In this document: positions 37,319-46,524 of the stretch, piece by piece | How positions within the stretch are numbered: the first letter of the stretch is position 1 | Layout: each line of letters starts with the position of its first letter | Assembly (NCBI RefSeq): GCF_001507435.1 | Contig: NZ_LMWH01000242.1 | Location: 1 to 64,000 of the forward strand | DNA from: Streptomyces sp. NRRL F-5122 | GTDB taxonomy: Bacteria > Actinomycetota > Actinomycetes > Streptomycetales > Streptomycetaceae | Direction of reading: 5' to 3' | DNA: 64,000 nucleotides | Notes under the pieces: generated by a model | Database searches by the model: none | What the model saw: only the letters and a program-made list of their open reading frames with translations | Told to the model about the DNA's origin: nothing | Position numbers and translations under genes: made by a program

Positions 37319-37754
37319 GGCGGGCCATGCCTGGGCTGTCCGAGGCGAACCGGTTGACAGGCGATGACAACCACTCCTTGCATCCGCGCAGGTCCCAGGC
37401 GGCTCCAGTGGGCCGCCGCACGGGGGAATGCCGGGTCATCACCTCCAGGAAAACCGATCGTCAGTTGGGCGGGCAGGAGCGAAACCAAGACAGCACGAAG
37501 AAGCGGCGCTAAGGGAGCGCTAAAGGGCTGTTCCGCTTCTGTCGAACCTCCGCGTCGGCGCCCGGAGCGAACTCGGTCAGTAGCAGATGGCAGGCTTACG
37601 ACGTGCTGATTGAGGGATACAAGGGCGGCCCGCTGGTCGCCGGCGAGCCACTTGTAGACCGTCCGGGCTTCTGGTCGAACTGTGGGGCCCGTGTTGCCGT
37701 GATGCGGGTGCTGAGCCGGAGTGGTTCGGCGACGACGGAGCCGATGTCGACGCC
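37319..37754. other. Stretch with a possible frameshifted N-terminus
   Basis: From GTG 37603 a frame reads LIEGYKGGPLVAGEPLVDRP. A second frame from about 37670 reads LLVELWGPCCRDAGAEPEWF and runs without a stop into the gene at 37755. They look like two halves of one N-terminus. Confidence 0.4.
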
Positions 37755-38267
37755 ATGTCCGACCTGCTCATGGACCCGGAGCGGTGGCCGGTGTTCCGGA
37801 TGCCGGTTGAGGGCGGGTACGAGGCCGTGGTGGTCTACCGCAATCTTGTCGGCGACTACGGAGTCGACTACTTGTTCACGCATCCGAGCTGGAGCAGTGC
37901 CCAGCAAATCGCCAGCTGGGATGGCGACTTGCATGGAGACACGCTGACGTGGCGTGAACTCATCCGCATCGTTGACAGTCCGAGCTCCATAGCTGAAGGG
38001 ATCGAGGACCCAGCTGCCCGTCTCCTGTTGCTGCTTCCCTTGCTCACCGAGCACGCCCTATCGGACAAGGCAGCTGCGACGCTCACCGCCGCTCTGATCG
38101 TGGTAGGAGCCTCTCAGGACATCGCCCCGGCCACTGCACAGCATCTGCTTGAGCACTCAGCCGGGAGCGGATGGCACGACCCCACGTGGGGCTCGCCACT
38201 CAGTGGTAGCTCAGGCCCTCCTAGCCCTACCGTAGGCGGAGTCCTGGGGCGCCTGGGTATCACCTGA
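37755..38267 (+). CDS. Hypothetical protein (N-terminus may be frameshifted)
   Basis: A 170-residue protein of unknown function: DPERWPVFRMPVEGGYEAVV, then VDYLFTHPSWSSAQQIASWD, a leucine-rich helix LLLLLPLLTEH near 90, and a low-complexity Gly/Ser/Pro tail. ATG 37755 is the first usable start, but the same frame is open back to about 37615 with coding character, so the real N-terminus may be longer and disrupted by an indel. Confidence 0.55.
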   Translation: MSDLLMDPERWPVFRMPVEGGYEAVVVYRNLVGDYGVDYLFTHPSWSSAQQIASWDGDLHGDTLTWRELIRIVDSPSSIAEGIEDPAARLLLLLPLLTEHALSDKAAATLTAALIVVGASQDIAPATAQHLLEHSAGSGWHDPTWGSPLSGSSGPPSPTVGGVLGRLGIT

Positions 38268-38389
38268 GAGCACTCGATTCGTTCCCCCACACCTCAAAGG
38301 GCGACTCGCCCATAGTGACGGCTCCGCCAAGGCCGGAGTAATTGCCCCCGAGTGTCGACGAGCGCGGCTCGTTTGTGACACTCGTCCCC

Positions 38390-38935
38390 ATGACCAGCAG
38401 CAACGCCCTTGGCTTCACCCAGATCGTTGACCCGCACGAGATCACTGACGAGCTGAAGCAGACCCTCGTGGACTGCTGGACCGAGGTGAGCAATGCGGGT
38501 GGGGCGGCCGGGTTCCCCTTTCCGCCGGTGGATGCCGCAGAGGTCACCGCTGTCCTTGACCGCATCATCGAGAAGCTTGCCCCAACGACCAGCCGCCTTC
38601 TGATCGCCCTGGCCGACGGCACCGTCGCGGGCTGGCTGAACATCCGCTGCGATCCCCACCCGCCCGTCGCGCACTGGGGCACGATTCACCACGTGCAAAC
38701 CCGTCTCGGCGTCCGGGGCCAGGGGATCGGCGCGGCATTGATGAGCCGGGTCCGTGAGGTCGCCCGCGACGAGATGGGCCTGGAGCAGCTGCACCTTGCC
38801 GCCCGCGGTGGTGTCGGTCTCGAAGAGTTCTATGGCCGACTCGGCTGGAAGGAGATCGGCAGGTGGCCCGGCGCTCTGCGGTTGGCCTCCGACGACGATC
38901 GCGATGAGGTCCTCATGTTGTTGTCGCCTTTGTGA
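38390..38935 (+). CDS. GNAT-family N-acetyltransferase
   Basis: A 181-residue acetyltransferase. The acetyl-CoA-binding stretch is TRLGVRGQGIGAALMSRVRE (about residues 106-125), followed by LHLAARGGVGLEEFYGRLGW. ATG 38390 gives a family-length protein; the frame is open to 38342 but adds no conserved sequence. No clear ribosome binding site is seen. The substrate is unknown. Confidence 0.85.
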   Translation: MTSSNALGFTQIVDPHEITDELKQTLVDCWTEVSNAGGAAGFPFPPVDAAEVTAVLDRIIEKLAPTTSRLLIALADGTVAGWLNIRCDPHPPVAHWGTIHHVQTRLGVRGQGIGAALMSRVREVARDEMGLEQLHLAARGGVGLEEFYGRLGWKEIGRWPGALRLASDDDRDEVLMLLSPL

Positions 38936-38992
38936 CAGCCAGCATCCTGATCTTGGCCCAGGTAGGGCACGACGACAGGGACAGCAAGGTTG

Positions 38993-40242
38993 TCATGCCG
39001 AGAGGGGCTGCGTGCGCTCGATGAGCTGTCCGCGTTCGAAGCGGGCTCCGGCGCGGACGACGGCGACGAGGTGAGGTGAGTTCACGGCCCGCCGGCGGGC
39101 CTGGGCGGACTCGACGAGCTTGAAGACCATGGCCAAGGCGGCGGCCGCGCTGCCGGCCCCTCGGGTGACCTTGGTCCGCAAGCGAACGGTGGCGAAGGTC
39201 GACTCAATCGGGTTCGTTGTGCGCAAGTGGATCCAGTGCTCGGCGGGAAAGTCGTAGAACGCCAGCAGTTCGTCGACGTCGTCGGTGATCTTCTTGACAG
39301 CCTTGGGGAATCGCGCCGTAGCTCTTGGCGAACGCGGCGACGGCCTTGAGCGCGTGGTCGCGGTCCTCGGCGTTGTAGATCTCCTGCAGGGCCTTCTTCG
39401 CGCCGGGCTGCGCGGACTTCGGCAGGGCGTTCGCAACGTTGGCGATCTTGTGAGCCCAGCACCTCTGATGCCGGGTCTCGGGGAAGACTTCGGCCAGGGC
39501 CTTCCAGAAGCCGAGTGCGCCGTCGCCGACCGCGAGCACAGGAGCTCGCATCCCGCGCCGCTGGCAGTCGCGCAGCAGGTCGGCCCAGGAGTCGGCGGAC
39601 TCGCGGTAGCCATCGTTCATGGCGATCAGCTCTTTCGTGCCGTCCGCGCGGACGCCCATCAGCACCAGCACGCACGGCTTCGCCTCCCTCAGGCGTATGC
39701 GCGGGTGGATGCCGTCGGCCCAGACGTAGACGTAGTCGCTGGCGGACAGATCGCGCTCGCCGAACGCCTGGTGGTCGGCCTGCCACTGCTGAGTGAGGCG
39801 GGTGACCGTCGCCGGCGATAGCCCGGCCGTCGACCAGGAACTGCTCGAGTGCGGGCACGAAGTCGCCAGACGACAGGCCGTGGAGATAGAGCAGCGGCAG
39901 CACCTCGCTGATCTTCGGGGACTTGCGGCACCAAGGCGGCAGGATCGCGGAGGAGAACCGCTTGCGCTCGCCCGAGGCCTCGTCGACGCGCTTGTCGTTC
40001 ACCCGTGGTGCCTTCACCTCCAGCGCCCCGGCCGCGGTCGTGACCTTCCTCGGCTGGTGATAGCCGTTGCGGACCACCAGGCGGCGCCCGTGCTCGTCGC
40101 GCTGGTCTACCAACTCAGCTATATACGCGTTAACTTCGGCTTGCAGGGCGGCGGCGAGCATCCGCCTCGCGCCCTCGCGGACGATGTCGTCGATCATGGA
40201 GCCGGTCTCGGTCGTTCCATCGGCATTTACTACGCTCAGCAC
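38993..40242 (-). pseudogene. IS256-family (mutator-type) transposase, two frameshifts
   Basis: The protein is recognisable end to end but in three frames. The N-terminal part (40242 to about 39830) has MIDDIVREGARRMLAAALQA and KVTTAAGALEVKAPRVNDKR. The middle (about 39830-39305) has WADGIHPRIRLREAKPCVLV and then MGVRADGTKELIAMNDGYRE. The C-terminal part (to 38993) has RTTNPIESTFATVRLRTKVT. One indel lies near 39830 and another near 39305. The DDE catalytic parts are all present but split, so the element is probably inactive. No terminal repeats were identified. Confidence 0.85.
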
Positions 40243-40640
40243 GGGCGTGCCTTCCCGACCGACGGTGCAACGTCGGTCTACTCGATGACCAGAAGTCGAT
40301 CACTCGGGAAGGTACGCCCTTTGCGCCCAACCCGAGGCCGATCCACGGTCATGAGCATTGCTCGTGGTGGAATCTGTAGCGCGGCTCATGTCCGTGTCTG
40401 ATGTGGCCGTGCGTGGGTAGTCCGCCGGAACGACAGGTTCGGGCTCGCTTCCCGGCTGGTGTCTGGTTGGGGTACACCAAACTGCACTCTCTGCGCGGTT
40501 CCTACTCGACCCCCGACTACGACCACCTGCGCCGATGGCTACACCAGGGCCCTAATCGTCGGCCCGAGAGAGGTCGTGCTGGTCGACGTCGTCCATCGCG
40601 GAACTCGATACCAAGAGGGCAGGCAGCCTGGACGCCAAGC
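40243..40640. other. Stretch between IS256 relic and the NLR-like gene
   Basis: One plus-strand frame reads LGYTKLHSLRGSYSTPDYDH, which might be a scrap of a lost gene, but I cannot name it. The 3' end of the NLR gene lies at the right edge. Confidence 0.3.
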
Positions 40641-43600
40641 TCACGAGCGGCACACCCGGCCGGGCGCCTGGTCTTCGAGATACGCAGTGCGTTCTTCGGC
40701 TGTGAAGTCCCGACCGACAGCCCTGCAGATCTTTGTGATTGCTGCGGTTCGGTCGGGCAGTTCGACGTCCCAAAGCTGCACCGTGGAGTCGTCGCTCCCT
40801 GTGGCCAGGCTGCGGCCGTCCCAGCTGAACGCGACCTCAGTCACCTCGTCGGTATGTCTGGTGAGGGCAGTGCGGATGCGGCCAGTCGCGGTGTCCCACA
40901 ATCGCGCAGTGTCGTCACTGTCGCCCGTGGCCAGAGTGAGCCCGTCCCGGCTGAACGCAAGCGAGATCACGCCCTCTGTATTACCTGTGAGCGTGGTCCG
41001 GCGGTGGCCGGTGGCCGTGTCCCACAGCCGAACCGTGCCCTCCTCACTGACGGTGGCTAGCACGCGCCCGTCCGGGCTGATCGTCACCGCGTGCACTGGG
41101 CCGTCGGGGCGGGTCTGAGTGGTCCGTGAGCGGCCGGTTGAGATGTCCCACAGTTGCACCGTGCCCTTGTCGCTGGCGGTGGCCAGGGTGTGCCCGTCCC
41201 GGCTGAACGCCAGGGATACGACCGGTTGACGGCGACTGGGAAACTCGGCACGTGAGCGGCCGGTTGAGATGTCCCACAGTTGCACCGTGCCCTTGTCGCT
41301 GGCGGTGGCCAGGGTGCGCCCGTCCCAGCTGAACGCCAGCGCGATGACACGGTTGGCCAGAGTGAGGCGGCGCCGACCGGTCTTTGGGTCCCACAACCGC
41401 GCCGTACCCTTGTCGCTGAGAGTGGCCAGGGTGCGCCCGTCCGGGCTGAACGCCAGCATGGCGACGTCGGGTTCAGCAAGGAAGGTGTGGTCTCCGGTGG
41501 CGGTGTTGCGCAACTCCGCCTTCTTGTCGCTGGCGGTGGCCAGGGTGCGCCCGTCCCGACTGAGCGCCACCGCTCTTACGGGGCCATCAAGGTCAAAGGT
41601 GGTGCGGGAACGGCCGGTGTCTGACAACCGCACCGTGCCGTCATAGCTAGTGGTGGCGAGGGTGCGCCCGTCCGGGCTGAACGCCAGCGCGATGACGCCG
41701 TATTTGTGGCCGCCCGTAAGAGTGAGGCGGCGGCTGCCGGTCGAGGCGTCCCATAGCCGGGCTGTGTCGTCATAGCTGGTGGTGGCGAGGGTGCGCCCGT
41801 CCGGGCTGAACGCCAGCGCGATGACGCGGTCATTGTGACCGCCCGTAATTGCGGTGAGGCGACGGCCAGTTGAGGCATCCCACGTCTGTGCCGTGCCGTG
41901 CAGAGTGCCGGTGGCCAAGGTGCGCCCGTCCGGGCTGAATGCCACCGCGGTCACATCGTCGTCGTGGTCGGCGAGGGTGAGGCGGGGCTGGCCAGTGGTG
42001 GCGTCCCACAACCGCACCGTGCCCTCAGCGTCGGCGGTGGCCAGGATGCGCCCGCCCCTGCTGAGCGCCATGTCCTGGATCTCTTTGTCGGTTTTGTAGG
42101 TGACCGTGGCGCGTCGACGGCCTGTGGATGTATCCCACATGGACACGTTGCCGTCCCAGTTGGCGGTAGTCAGGGTGCGCCCGTCACGGCTGAATGCGAT
42201 CGCTTTGGTTTCCCGCTGGATGGTGACGCGTCGGCGGCCTGTGGATGTGTCCCACAGCCGCACGGCGCTGTCGTCCGCGGTGGCCAGGCTGTGCCCGTCA
42301 GGACTGAACGCTACAGCGGTCACATCGCTGTTGTGGCCGGAGAGTTTGATGTGGGTGCGTCCCGTCTCGAGTTCCCACAACCGCACTGTGCCATCCCCGC
42401 TGCCAGTGGCGAGGGTGCGCCCGTCCGGGCTGAACGCCACTGAGGTCACTGCCTCTTTGTGGCCTATGAGGCGACGCTGGAGGGGGAGTTCGGCTGCCGC
42501 GTACAGGGCGGCGGTGGCGTCGGTGGTGGGGTAGATCCGGTAGGCCTGGACGGCCAGAAGGGAGGCCAGGTCGGGATTGGCGTCGAGCAGTGCGTCGTAT
42601 TCGGCGACGAGTTGCCGGGACAGGGCCTGTCGCTGGGCCGTCAGTGCTGCCTGCCGTTGGGTGAGAGCGTCCTGGCGCTGCCAGAAGGCCAATGAGGCGG
42701 CAACTACAGCGAGGACCAGGAGAACGGTAAGGGCTGTGGTGAGGACGTGGCGTCGCCGGGCGGTACGGGTCTGGGCCCTGGTGCTTGCAGAGAGGAAGGC
42801 TGTGGCGGTGGGGGTGGGCTGGTCCTCGTGGGAGCGGTCGGCCCAAGTGCGGGCTTGTTCCAGGCGGTGGCCGCGGTAGAGCCTGCTGGGGTCGCGGTGG
42901 GCGCGGTCCCAGTCGGTAGCGGCCTCTTCGAGGCTTTGGCGGACGAGGTGGCCATCGCGGTTGGTGTCGATCCAGCGGCGCAGCTCGGGCCAGGCGTCCA
43001 GGAGGGCCTCGTGGGTGATCTCGACGGTGTCCTGGTGCCGGGTGAGCAGGCGGCCGTGGGTGTAGGTGTCGATGACCGCGGCGGTGGCTGCCGGGTCCTC
43101 GCCGGCGTTGAGCAGGTCGATGTAGGGCAGGCGGCGGCGGGTGTCGTCGACACCGTCGCCGATCTTGACCAGGCGTAGGAACAACGGGCGCGCGCTCTGC
43201 TGCTGGGCGAGGGTGAGGCTGGTGTAGAGGCGTTCGGCTGTGGTGGCGACGGCGTGGCGGATGCCGCCAGTGGCCTGGTAGCCGTCCACGGTCAGGGTGT
43301 GGCCGTGGCGTTGCTGCCAGGTGGCGCGCAGGGCGTGGGCCAACAGTGGCAGCCGCCCGGCCCCATAGCCCTGCGGCGGAGTACTCGTCGAGCCGGCGGC
43401 GTCGGTGCCGAGGTCGCGCAGCAGAAGCTCAGCCAGGCCCGGTTCGATCTCCAGGCCGACGGCCCGGGCCGGGAACAGGATCGCTTCGCGCAGTTCGATG
43501 GGGGTCATGGGGCCGACAACGAGCTGGCCGTCCTGCAGTACGGCGCGCAACTGGGGGTAGTCGGCGCAGGGAGTGTAGAAGTCGGAGCGCAGCCCGTACA

Positions 43601-44327
43601 CCACCAGCGCGGCTGGCCCCGCCCCATCGGGCCCGGCATCCGCGAGGGCGGTCAGGACCTCGATGAAGCAGCGCCGCTCCTGATCGCTCGCGCACAGGGT
43701 GAACAGCTCTTCCAGCTGGTCGACGACCACCACAAGCCGCTGGCGCGCCCGGCCACCATCGCCCGTTGCCGCGCGGAGCAGAGCCACGGATGCCTGCCCA
43801 CCGCCCGCTGCCAGGGCCTCGGCCACCTCCTGCTCGCTCACGCCGGTGGACTCGGCGAGGCTGGCGGCCAGTGCCGCGAGGGGATGCGCGCCAGGAGTGA
43901 TCAGCAGGCGGGGCCAGGTGGCCGATCCGGGAGCGGGCAGCGCACCGCGCGCCACGGCGGGCAGCAGGCCGGCGCGCAGCAGTGAGGATTTACCCGCCCC
44001 AGACGGTGCCACCAGCGCCAGCGCGCCACCAGCGCGTAGCCGTTCGTCCAGACGGACCAGCAGATCTGCGGTCACCGCGTCCCGGCCGAAGAACCAGTGG
44101 GCCCGGTCTTCGTCGAAGGCGGCCAGGCCCGGATACGGGCATTCCAGCACGGGCGCGTCAGGTGCAGTGCGGCGGGAGCGGCGCACCCCGTCCTCGTAGT
44201 GCAGGTGCAGATCCCGCTGGGCGATGTGCTGATCCCGCCCGGCCTGATAGATCCGCGCCCCTTCGGACGCGCGGGCCTCAAAGCGCGCCTCCTCACCGCC
44301 GGGCGGCGCGGCCTCCGGCGCGCTCAC
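40641..44327 (-). CDS. nSTAND1-type NLR-like ATPase with 14 WD40 repeats
   Basis: A 1228-residue STAND-class signalling ATPase. The N-terminus carries RIYQAGRDQHIAQR (residues 25-38), matching the C-terminus of the neighbouring protein. Next comes the nSTAND1 NTPase: CPYPGLAAFDEDRAHWFFGR (63-82), P-loop APSGAGKSS (107-115) and Walker B VVVVDQLEELF (198-208). A helical region follows, then a membrane-like helix (LTVLLVLAVVAASLAFW, about 530-548). Fourteen WD repeats (about 615-1193), each near AFSPDGRTLATxSxDGTVRLWD, fit two seven-bladed propellers. STAND proteins use such repeats to sense a ligand and oligomerise when it binds. Its ATG overlaps the upstream gene's stop by 4 bp. Likely role: immunity or programmed cell death (inference). 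Confidence 0.9.
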   Translation of the reverse strand: MSAPEAAPPGGEEARFEARASEGARIYQAGRDQHIAQRDLHLHYEDGVRRSRRTAPDAPVLECPYPGLAAFDEDRAHWFFGRDAVTADLLVRLDERLRAGGALALVAPSGAGKSSLLRAGLLPAVARGALPAPGSATWPRLLITPGAHPLAALAASLAESTGVSEQEVAEALAAGGGQASVALLRAATGDGGRARQRLVVVVDQLEELFTLCASDQERRCFIEVLTALADAGPDGAGPAALVVYGLRSDFYTPCADYPQLRAVLQDGQLVVGPMTPIELREAILFPARAVGLEIEPGLAELLLRDLGTDAAGSTSTPPQGYGAGRLPLLAHALRATWQQRHGHTLTVDGYQATGGIRHAVATTAERLYTSLTLAQQQSARPLFLRLVKIGDGVDDTRRRLPYIDLLNAGEDPAATAAVIDTYTHGRLLTRHQDTVEITHEALLDAWPELRRWIDTNRDGHLVRQSLEEAATDWDRAHRDPSRLYRGHRLEQARTWADRSHEDQPTPTATAFLSASTRAQTRTARRRHVLTTALTVLLVLAVVAASLAFWQRQDALTQRQAALTAQRQALSRQLVAEYDALLDANPDLASLLAVQAYRIYPTTDATAALYAAAELPLQRRLIGHKEAVTSVAFSPDGRTLATGSGDGTVRLWELETGRTHIKLSGHNSDVTAVAFSPDGHSLATADDSAVRLWDTSTGRRRVTIQRETKAIAFSRDGRTLTTANWDGNVSMWDTSTGRRRATVTYKTDKEIQDMALSRGGRILATADAEGTVRLWDATTGQPRLTLADHDDDVTAVAFSPDGRTLATGTLHGTAQTWDASTGRRLTAITGGHNDRVIALAFSPDGRTLATTSYDDTARLWDASTGSRRLTLTGGHKYGVIALAFSPDGRTLATTSYDGTVRLSDTGRSRTTFDLDGPVRAVALSRDGRTLATASDKKAELRNTATGDHTFLAEPDVAMLAFSPDGRTLATLSDKGTARLWDPKTGRRRLTLANRVIALAFSWDGRTLATASDKGTVQLWDISTGRSRAEFPSRRQPVVSLAFSRDGHTLATASDKGTVQLWDISTGRSRTTQTRPDGPVHAVTISPDGRVLATVSEEGTVRLWDTATGHRRTTLTGNTEGVISLAFSRDGLTLATGDSDDTARLWDTATGRIRTALTRHTDEVTEVAFSWDGRSLATGSDDSTVQLWDVELPDRTAAITKICRAVGRDFTAEERTAYLEDQAPGRVCRS
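44214..44255 (-). repeat. Shared motif copy A (in NLR N-terminus)
   Basis: Encodes RIYQAGRDQHIAQR. The DNA of 44223-44256 matches 44336-44369 with only about three mismatches in 34 bases, in the same orientation, 113 bases apart. Confidence 0.8.
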
Positions 44328-44743
44328 CGCTCAGTGATGTGCTGGTCCCGCCCGGCCTGATACACCCGCCCGCTGCCGGACGCCTCTGCCCGCATCAGCA
44401 GCGTCCCGATCCGGGATTGCTCCTGCTCGCTCAACGCCGAGGTGAGCTGGGTGTCCAACAACTGGCGCAGTTCATCGGCGACCGCCGGATTGGATCGCAA
44501 CAGCGCCTGGATCCGCATCTGCCAGTCGGCTACCAAGGCCTGCTCGGTGTCTGCCTCCCCGGTCTGCCGGGCAGCCAGCACTTGAGCCCGGGTTTCGGCC
44601 AGTTCCGCGTCGACCGCCTCGGCCTGCTCAGGACGTACCCGGCGCCACAACGCCACCATGCCGGTACGGGCGCCCTGCCAAGCATCCGCGGCTATCGCAC
44701 TGACAAGCGCCGTCCCGGCCGCGAGCGCAATCGGATCCATCAC
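44324..44743 (-). CDS. Putative effector partner of the NLR-like protein
   Basis: A 139-residue protein, mostly helical by pattern. It has a hydrophobic first helix (MDPIALAAGTALVSAIAADA), an acidic middle, and RVYQAGRDQHITER as its last 14 residues. The core YQAGRDQHI is identical to that near the N-terminus of the NLR-like protein encoded directly downstream with a 4-bp overlap. A small helical domain plus a C-terminal motif copied in the adjacent NLR is the layout described for bacterial amyloid-signalling pairs, where the small protein is a membrane-attacking Bell/HeLo-like effector. That function is inferred from architecture, not from residues. ATG 44743 or 44740 starts the gene. Confidence 0.75.
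   Translation of the reverse strand: MMDPIALAAGTALVSAIAADAWQGARTGMVALWRRVRPEQAEAVDAELAETRAQVLAARQTGEADTEQALVADWQMRIQALLRSNPAVADELRQLLDTQLTSALSEQEQSRIGTLLMRAEASGSGRVYQAGRDQHITER
44327..44368 (-). repeat. Shared motif copy B (effector C-terminus)
   Basis: Encodes RVYQAGRDQHITER at the extreme C-terminus of the small protein. It pairs with copy A at 44214-44255. Confidence 0.8.
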
Positions 44744-45061
44744 ACGTCCCCCTTACGCGCAAACCCGGAGAATTACGCTACCGGCGCGCACCGGAGAAAA
44801 CAGTATTTGGGGCAAGACTTCATCGACACACGACTGGCGCGTTGGGGCGTACGACGAAGGCTGTTCGCTGGCGCAGTTGCCGAGGCACGACTCGGACCTT
44901 GGCACACTGAACCTCGATCCACCGCGGGAATTCTGATCACGGGCGTCGGACGGGTTCCGGGTGTTTCTTCGGGACGAGGGCAGGGGTGGTCGTCGGGTGG
45001 CCGTCCGATGCGGGGTCTCCAAAGTCTTTCGGGTCGTGGGCGGGCAGGGCAGTCGCGTGGG
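44744..45061. other. Promoter region of the NLR/effector pair and IS1380 flank
   Basis: It must hold the promoter for the two-gene unit. A short plus-strand frame ending RHDSDLGTLNLDPPREF may be a remnant. One end of the IS1380 element should lie here, but I could not define its terminal repeat. Confidence 0.35.
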
Positions 45062-46450
45062 TCAGGTGATCATGCGCTGTCCGGTCGCCGTCCACAGGTC
45101 GGCGAAGTCGTCCTGCCAACGCCAGTGTTGGGGTAGGTGGAGGGTGAGGCGGCGGGCGCCGGTGGCGATCCGGGCGGGGATGTTGATCAGGTGGCGGCGG
45201 ATCGTTCCGGTCCGTGCCCTGGCGTGGAAGACGGAAGCGAGATGGGCGGCGGCCCGGGTGAGGTTGTAGGCGGTGGCTGCGAGGGTGAGCCAGGCGGCGT
45301 TCGCGGTGAACTTCCCCGAGGGTAGATGGTCGAGCGCGGAGTCTTCCAGGTCGGCGAAGGCCTGCTCGACCTGGGCGTGTTCGCGGTGCATGGGTTCGGC
45401 CTGGGCCAGGACGAATGGGCTGTCGGTGAAGATGACGTGGTGGCGCCAGACGCCGAACAGCTCGGCCTGCCCCTCCGGCACGGACTTTGGGTTGAGCCGC
45501 TTCACGCGGCGCACGATCAGCCGGGCGGTGGCGTGGAACGCCTTCTTCTTGCTGGTGAATGCGGTGAAGGGGACTTCGGCGATCTCGGCGTCGGAGATCC
45601 AGCGTTCCTCCTCGGCGTCCCAGACGGCGGCGGCGTACTTGATCGGCGTCCAGGCGTCCTCGGCGATATGTGCGATGGCCTCACGGATCTTCTTCTTGAC
45701 CGCGACCGCGAGCGAGAACCGTGCGCCGGCCTTGCGGCAGACGTCGACGACCTTGTGGGAGAAGTACGCAGAGTCGGCGCGGACGATGATCTGCGCGGTG
45801 ATGCCCATCGCCCGCACTGTGGCCAGCGCCTCGCACAGCAGACTCGCCGCGCCCTTTCCGGAGCCTGCCGAGCCCTTGCGCAGCCTAGTTGCCACGATCA
45901 CCGGCGCGCAGGTACCCGTCTTGACGGTGACGATCTGGAAGTGCAGGCCGTGCTGTTTGGTGTAGCCGAAGGAGGCGCCCTGCTTGGCCGGGCCGTATAC
46001 CTGCTTGACCTTGGAGTCGATGTCGACGAATACCACCTCGTCCCTGGTGGGGACCAGGCCGGTGTGTGCGGCGAGATTGCAGGTGAACGCCCGTGCTGCG
46101 GACTCCAGTTGGCGCACGTGCCCCCAGGTGAACGCGCGCAGGAACGTGCCCAGCGTCGACGGGGCACGCACCCCGCCGAACAACCGGGCCAGCCCGCCAT
46201 GACGTAGCAGGTCCAGGTTGTCGATGCTGTCCGCCCCGGCCGCCATCCCGCCCACGATGCTCATGACCTTCGCCTCGGCGGCCGTCCCGGCGCCGTTCTT
46301 CGCGCCGGTCAACTTCACCTTCGCGGCCACCAGAGCGGCCAGCCCGCACCGCTCGGCCAGCCGGATCGTGGGGACCAGCCCGGCATGTGCGATCAGGTCG
46401 GCGTCGTCGAACGCGGCGAACAGCTCCGCGGGCCTGTGGGAGACTTTCAC
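45062..46450 (-). mobile_element. IS1380-family transposase, apparently intact
   Basis: A 462-residue DDE transposase of the IS1380 family in a single uninterrupted frame. The first aspartate region is DEVVFVDIDSKVKQVYGPAK, the second QIIVRADSAYFSH, and the C-terminal part has AQVEQAFADLEDSALDHLPS and ANAAWLTLAATAYNL. Length is normal for the family. It lies between the NLR/effector unit and a VOC gene lacking its 5' end, so insertion probably removed that gene's start. Terminal repeats could not be placed with certainty. Confidence 0.88.
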
Positions 46451-46524
46451 TTCAGAGGTGCCTTGCCGATCGTGCGTGGTGGAAGCGTAGGAACTCCTAT
46501 CATCGCAGGTCAGCAGGCACCTCT

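Noticed and set aside
41084..43000. Tandem DNA repeats around 41-43 kb taken as a possible CRISPR or minisatellite
   Set aside because: The periodicity (about 120 bp) is fully explained by WD40-coding repeats in the NLR-like gene.
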